6,264 bases of DNA from Aurantimonadaceae bacterium (GTDB lineage Bacteria; Pseudomonadota; Alphaproteobacteria; Rhizobiales; Rhizobiaceae): NCBI GenBank assembly GCA_003232595.1, contig QIIJ01000271.1, forward strand, positions 1-6,264, given 5' to 3'. Below are positions 4,772 to 6,264 of this stretch, piece after piece. Within the stretch, counting starts at the first letter, position 1, and each line of letters starts with the position of its first letter. Under the pieces are notes generated by a model, which did not search any database, was not told the origin of the DNA, and saw only the letters and a list, made by a program, of their open reading frames with translations. Made by a program: the position numbers and the translations under genes.

Positions 4772-5320
4772 ATGTACTGCTCAAGATCATTTGCAATCGG
4801 TGCCGCAACTTTCCTTGCTGCAGGCCTTGCTGCAACCGGTTCTTTCGCGCAGACCATAACCGTTGAAAAAACCTACTTCAAATCCATTCAGGGCAAATGG
4901 TCCGGCCCCGGCAGTATTGTTGCCGGCAAGTACAAGGGCACCAAATTTAATTGCACATTCGACGGTAAAACACCAAAACGGGCAACCGGCATGACGATCA
5001 GCGGCACCTGCCGGGTCGGAATATTCTCCCAACCGATGTCGATTGAAATCAAGAAGGTCGGGCGCTCCTATCGCGGCCAGTTTCTTGACGGAGCCAAAGG
5101 CAAGGGCCTTGACATCGTGTCCGGCAGATTGCGCGGCAAACGCCTGGTTGTCGGCATCAACCGCAAAAAGTTGAACGGCTCAATGGTTGCCAATATGCGT
5201 AATAAAAACCGCATGCAGATCACCATTTCCGTGAAGGTGGCAAAAAGACTGATACCGGTCATTGGCCTCACCCTCAACCGCAGGGCAGGCGTAGTAAGAA
5301 CCAGCGCTACCCTGGATTAG
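4772..5320 (+). CDS. Small basic exported protein of unknown function
   Basis: The 182-residue product starts with a clear Sec signal peptide: R5 in the n-region, a hydrophobic core at about 7-23 rich in A, G and L, and a likely cleavage after SFA26, giving a mature N-terminus QTITVEK. The mature part (about 156 residues) alternates polar and hydrophobic residues with many glycines, such as IQGKWSGPGSIV, KKVGRSYRGQF and VSGRLRGKRLVVGI, suggesting an all-beta, possibly lipocalin-like or beta-sandwich fold. Two cysteines, C61 and C80, could form a disulfide in the periplasm. It is strongly basic. ATG 4772 is chosen because GGGA (4761-4764) lies 7 bases upstream and the signal peptide begins there; a GTG at 4706 would add a hydrophilic extension. 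It converges on folK with a 4-base overlap of the stop codons. I do not recognise a named family. Confidence 0.8.
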   Translation: MYCSRSFAIGAATFLAAGLAATGSFAQTITVEKTYFKSIQGKWSGPGSIVAGKYKGTKFNCTFDGKTPKRATGMTISGTCRVGIFSQPMSIEIKKVGRSYRGQFLDGAKGKGLDIVSGRLRGKRLVVGINRKKLNGSMVANMRNKNRMQITISVKVAKRLIPVIGLTLNRRAGVVRTSATLD

Positions 5321-5841
5321 ATTGCAGCGGGCCACCATTCTGTTTCGTCATTGAGGCGTTCGATTCCGGTCTGATCTACCGCATTGCACCAATGGGAAAC
5401 CTGTTTGCCGACAATAATCAGATCAGGCACGATATCCGCCAGCGGAACCAGCACAAAAGCCCGTTCCAGCATACGTGGATGGGGAACTGACAACGTAGCA
5501 TCACGGCTGACAAAGCCCTGATATGTCAGTATATCAATATCAATTGTTCGCGGCCCCCAACGCATGGTGCGTTTGCGCTTAAGGCGGGTTTCAATGGACT
5601 GGCACTGCAACAGCAGCTCAAATGGTGTCAGCAAAGTCGCAATTTCAACGCACGCATTGATAAACCGGTTCTGGCTTGTAATCCCCCAGGGCGGGGTCTT
5701 GTAAAGCGGCGATACATTGCAAATCTCAATACCCTCGACCGAGTGAAGAAAATCAAGCGCAATTGTCATCGTAACAGCCACGTCACCAATATTACCCCCG
5801 AGTCCAAGGGTTACTGAACGGGTTTTTTGTTTGGAAGACAA
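5317..5841 (-). CDS. folK: 2-amino-4-hydroxy-6-hydroxymethyldihydropteridine diphosphokinase (HPPK)
   Basis: FolK transfers pyrophosphate from ATP to 6-hydroxymethyl-7,8-dihydropterin, the step after FolB in folate synthesis, in the cytoplasm. The 174 residues carry the family motifs in order: GLGGNIGD (13-20), SPLYKTPPWG (44-53), QNRFINACVEI (57-67), RWGPRTIDIDIL (94-105) with the metal-binding aspartates D101 and D103 and R98 matching the E. coli ATP-binding arginine, and PHPR (120-123). Length is normal. The start is a TTG at 5839-5841; AGGCGG (5851-5856, minus strand) lies 9 bases before it and overlaps the folB stop, and no ATG lies in frame before the first motif. Only 13 bases separate it from folB, so the two are cotranscribed and probably translationally coupled. 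Its 3' end overlaps the convergent exported protein gene by 4 bases. Confidence 0.96.
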   Translation of the reverse strand: MSSKQKTRSVTLGLGGNIGDVAVTMTIALDFLHSVEGIEICNVSPLYKTPPWGITSQNRFINACVEIATLLTPFELLLQCQSIETRLKRKRTMRWGPRTIDIDILTYQGFVSRDATLSVPHPRMLERAFVLVPLADIVPDLIIVGKQVSHWCNAVDQTGIERLNDETEWWPAAI

Positions 5842-5850
5842 ATTGGTTAT

Positions 5851-5856
5851 CCGCCT
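5851..5856 (-). promoter_or_regulatory. Ribosome binding site of folK
   Basis: AGGCGG on the minus strand, 9 bases before the TTG start and overlapping the last two bases of the folB stop codon. It supports use of the unusual TTG. Confidence 0.6.
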
Positions 5857-6235
5857 AAGAGTCAGGCCAGGTTACACTGACAGAAACATAATCCAGAATA
5901 CCGGGCACGGGTGCCTGGGGCTTACGGATAGTGATTTTGGCAGACAAAATTTGAGTATAACGCTGACACACAGCTTTGGCCACATCAAGCGCAAGGGCTT
6001 CAATCAGATAGCGCCGCTTACCGGAGACAATTTGTTCAATGACTGCAAAAATCACACCATAATCCACTGTTCCCTCTATGTCGTCCCTGTCAAGTGCATC
6101 TGTCCGCTTAACCAGCAACTCCGCATCAACAAAAAACCGCTGACCCAAAACCTCTTCTTCGTTGTGCACGCCGTGGCGGGCAAAAAAGGCGCAATTCTTC
6201 AGGTTTATTTCGTAGGACGCAGGCTTTTCAGGCAT
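5855..6235 (-). CDS. folB: Dihydroneopterin aldolase
   Basis: FolB converts 7,8-dihydroneopterin to 6-hydroxymethyl-7,8-dihydropterin and glycolaldehyde, feeding FolK. From ATG 6235 it has 126 residues, about the normal length. Visible motifs: NCAFFARHGVHNEEEVLGQRF (14-34) with E27 in the position of the catalytic Glu22 of the S. aureus enzyme, VDYG with Y59 (Tyr54), LIEALA with the pterin-binding E79 (Glu74), and RKPQAPVPG with K105 (Lys100). All key residues are present, so it should be active. ATG 6235 is preferred because GGGAAG (6242-6247, minus strand) lies 6 bases upstream; an in-frame ATG at 6253 would add six residues but has no ribosome binding site visible in the 11 bases left in the window. 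It is upstream of folK by 13 bases in the same operon, which likely extends past the window edge. Confidence 0.95.
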   Translation of the reverse strand: MPEKPASYEINLKNCAFFARHGVHNEEEVLGQRFFVDAELLVKRTDALDRDDIEGTVDYGVIFAVIEQIVSGKRRYLIEALALDVAKAVCQRYTQILSAKITIRKPQAPVPGILDYVSVSVTWPDS

Positions 6236-6241
6236 TTTTTT

Positions 6242-6247
6242 CTTCCC
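6242..6247 (-). promoter_or_regulatory. Ribosome binding site favouring the shorter folB start
   Basis: GGGAAG on the minus strand followed by six A and then the ATG at 6235. It lies just inside the alternative ATG at 6253 and decides between the two. Confidence 0.5.
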
Positions 6248-6264
6248 GGGCATGTAACAAGGCA

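Overview
The window looks like chromosome from an alphaproteobacterium of the order Hyphomicrobiales (Rhizobiales). Three things point there: a ycjX/TIGR01620 gene pair, a nearby folate operon reading folB-folK toward it, and an intergenic region full of the palindromic repeats typical of that order. The genus cannot be told from the sequence.

Layout. (1) Bases 1-1100 are visibly AT-richer than the rest and look accessory. They hold a small DUF6471 gene (+) behind an AT-rich region of short palindromes and direct repeats, and a convergent unrecognised two-helix membrane protein gene (-). The two 3' ends overlap by 15 bases. (2) Bases about 1100-2076 are nearly 1 kb without a credible gene. 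They hold at least four separate inverted-repeat structures: a pair of facing RIME-like units, a CATGATC/CCGAAAAG palindrome, a perfect 14+4 bp hairpin, and a facing pair of 'GTCAYCCC' units. A GC-rich cluster of hairpins that could be a structured RNA lies between them. (3) Bases 2077-4629 hold ycjX (P-loop GTPase-like) followed by a TIGR01620/YcjF-family (DUF697) inner-membrane protein, almost certainly one transcription unit. The junction is odd: a textbook ATGA start overlapping the ycjX stop opens the wrong frame, and the frame that encodes the membrane protein has no ordinary start until 3667. (4) Bases 4772-5320 encode a small basic exported protein of unknown function, preceded by an 11-bp inverted repeat carrying GANTC sites. 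(5) Bases 5317-6253, minus strand, hold folK downstream of folB. These are consecutive folate-pathway enzymes (DHNA to HMDP, then HMDP to its pyrophosphate) and the operon probably continues out of the window with folP or another folate gene.

Functionally, the right 4.2 kb is core chromosome (conserved envelope/stress pair plus folate biosynthesis), while the left 2 kb is a variable edge of accessory genes and intergenic repeats. I found no CRISPR array, tRNA, rRNA, transposase or recognisable defence system.
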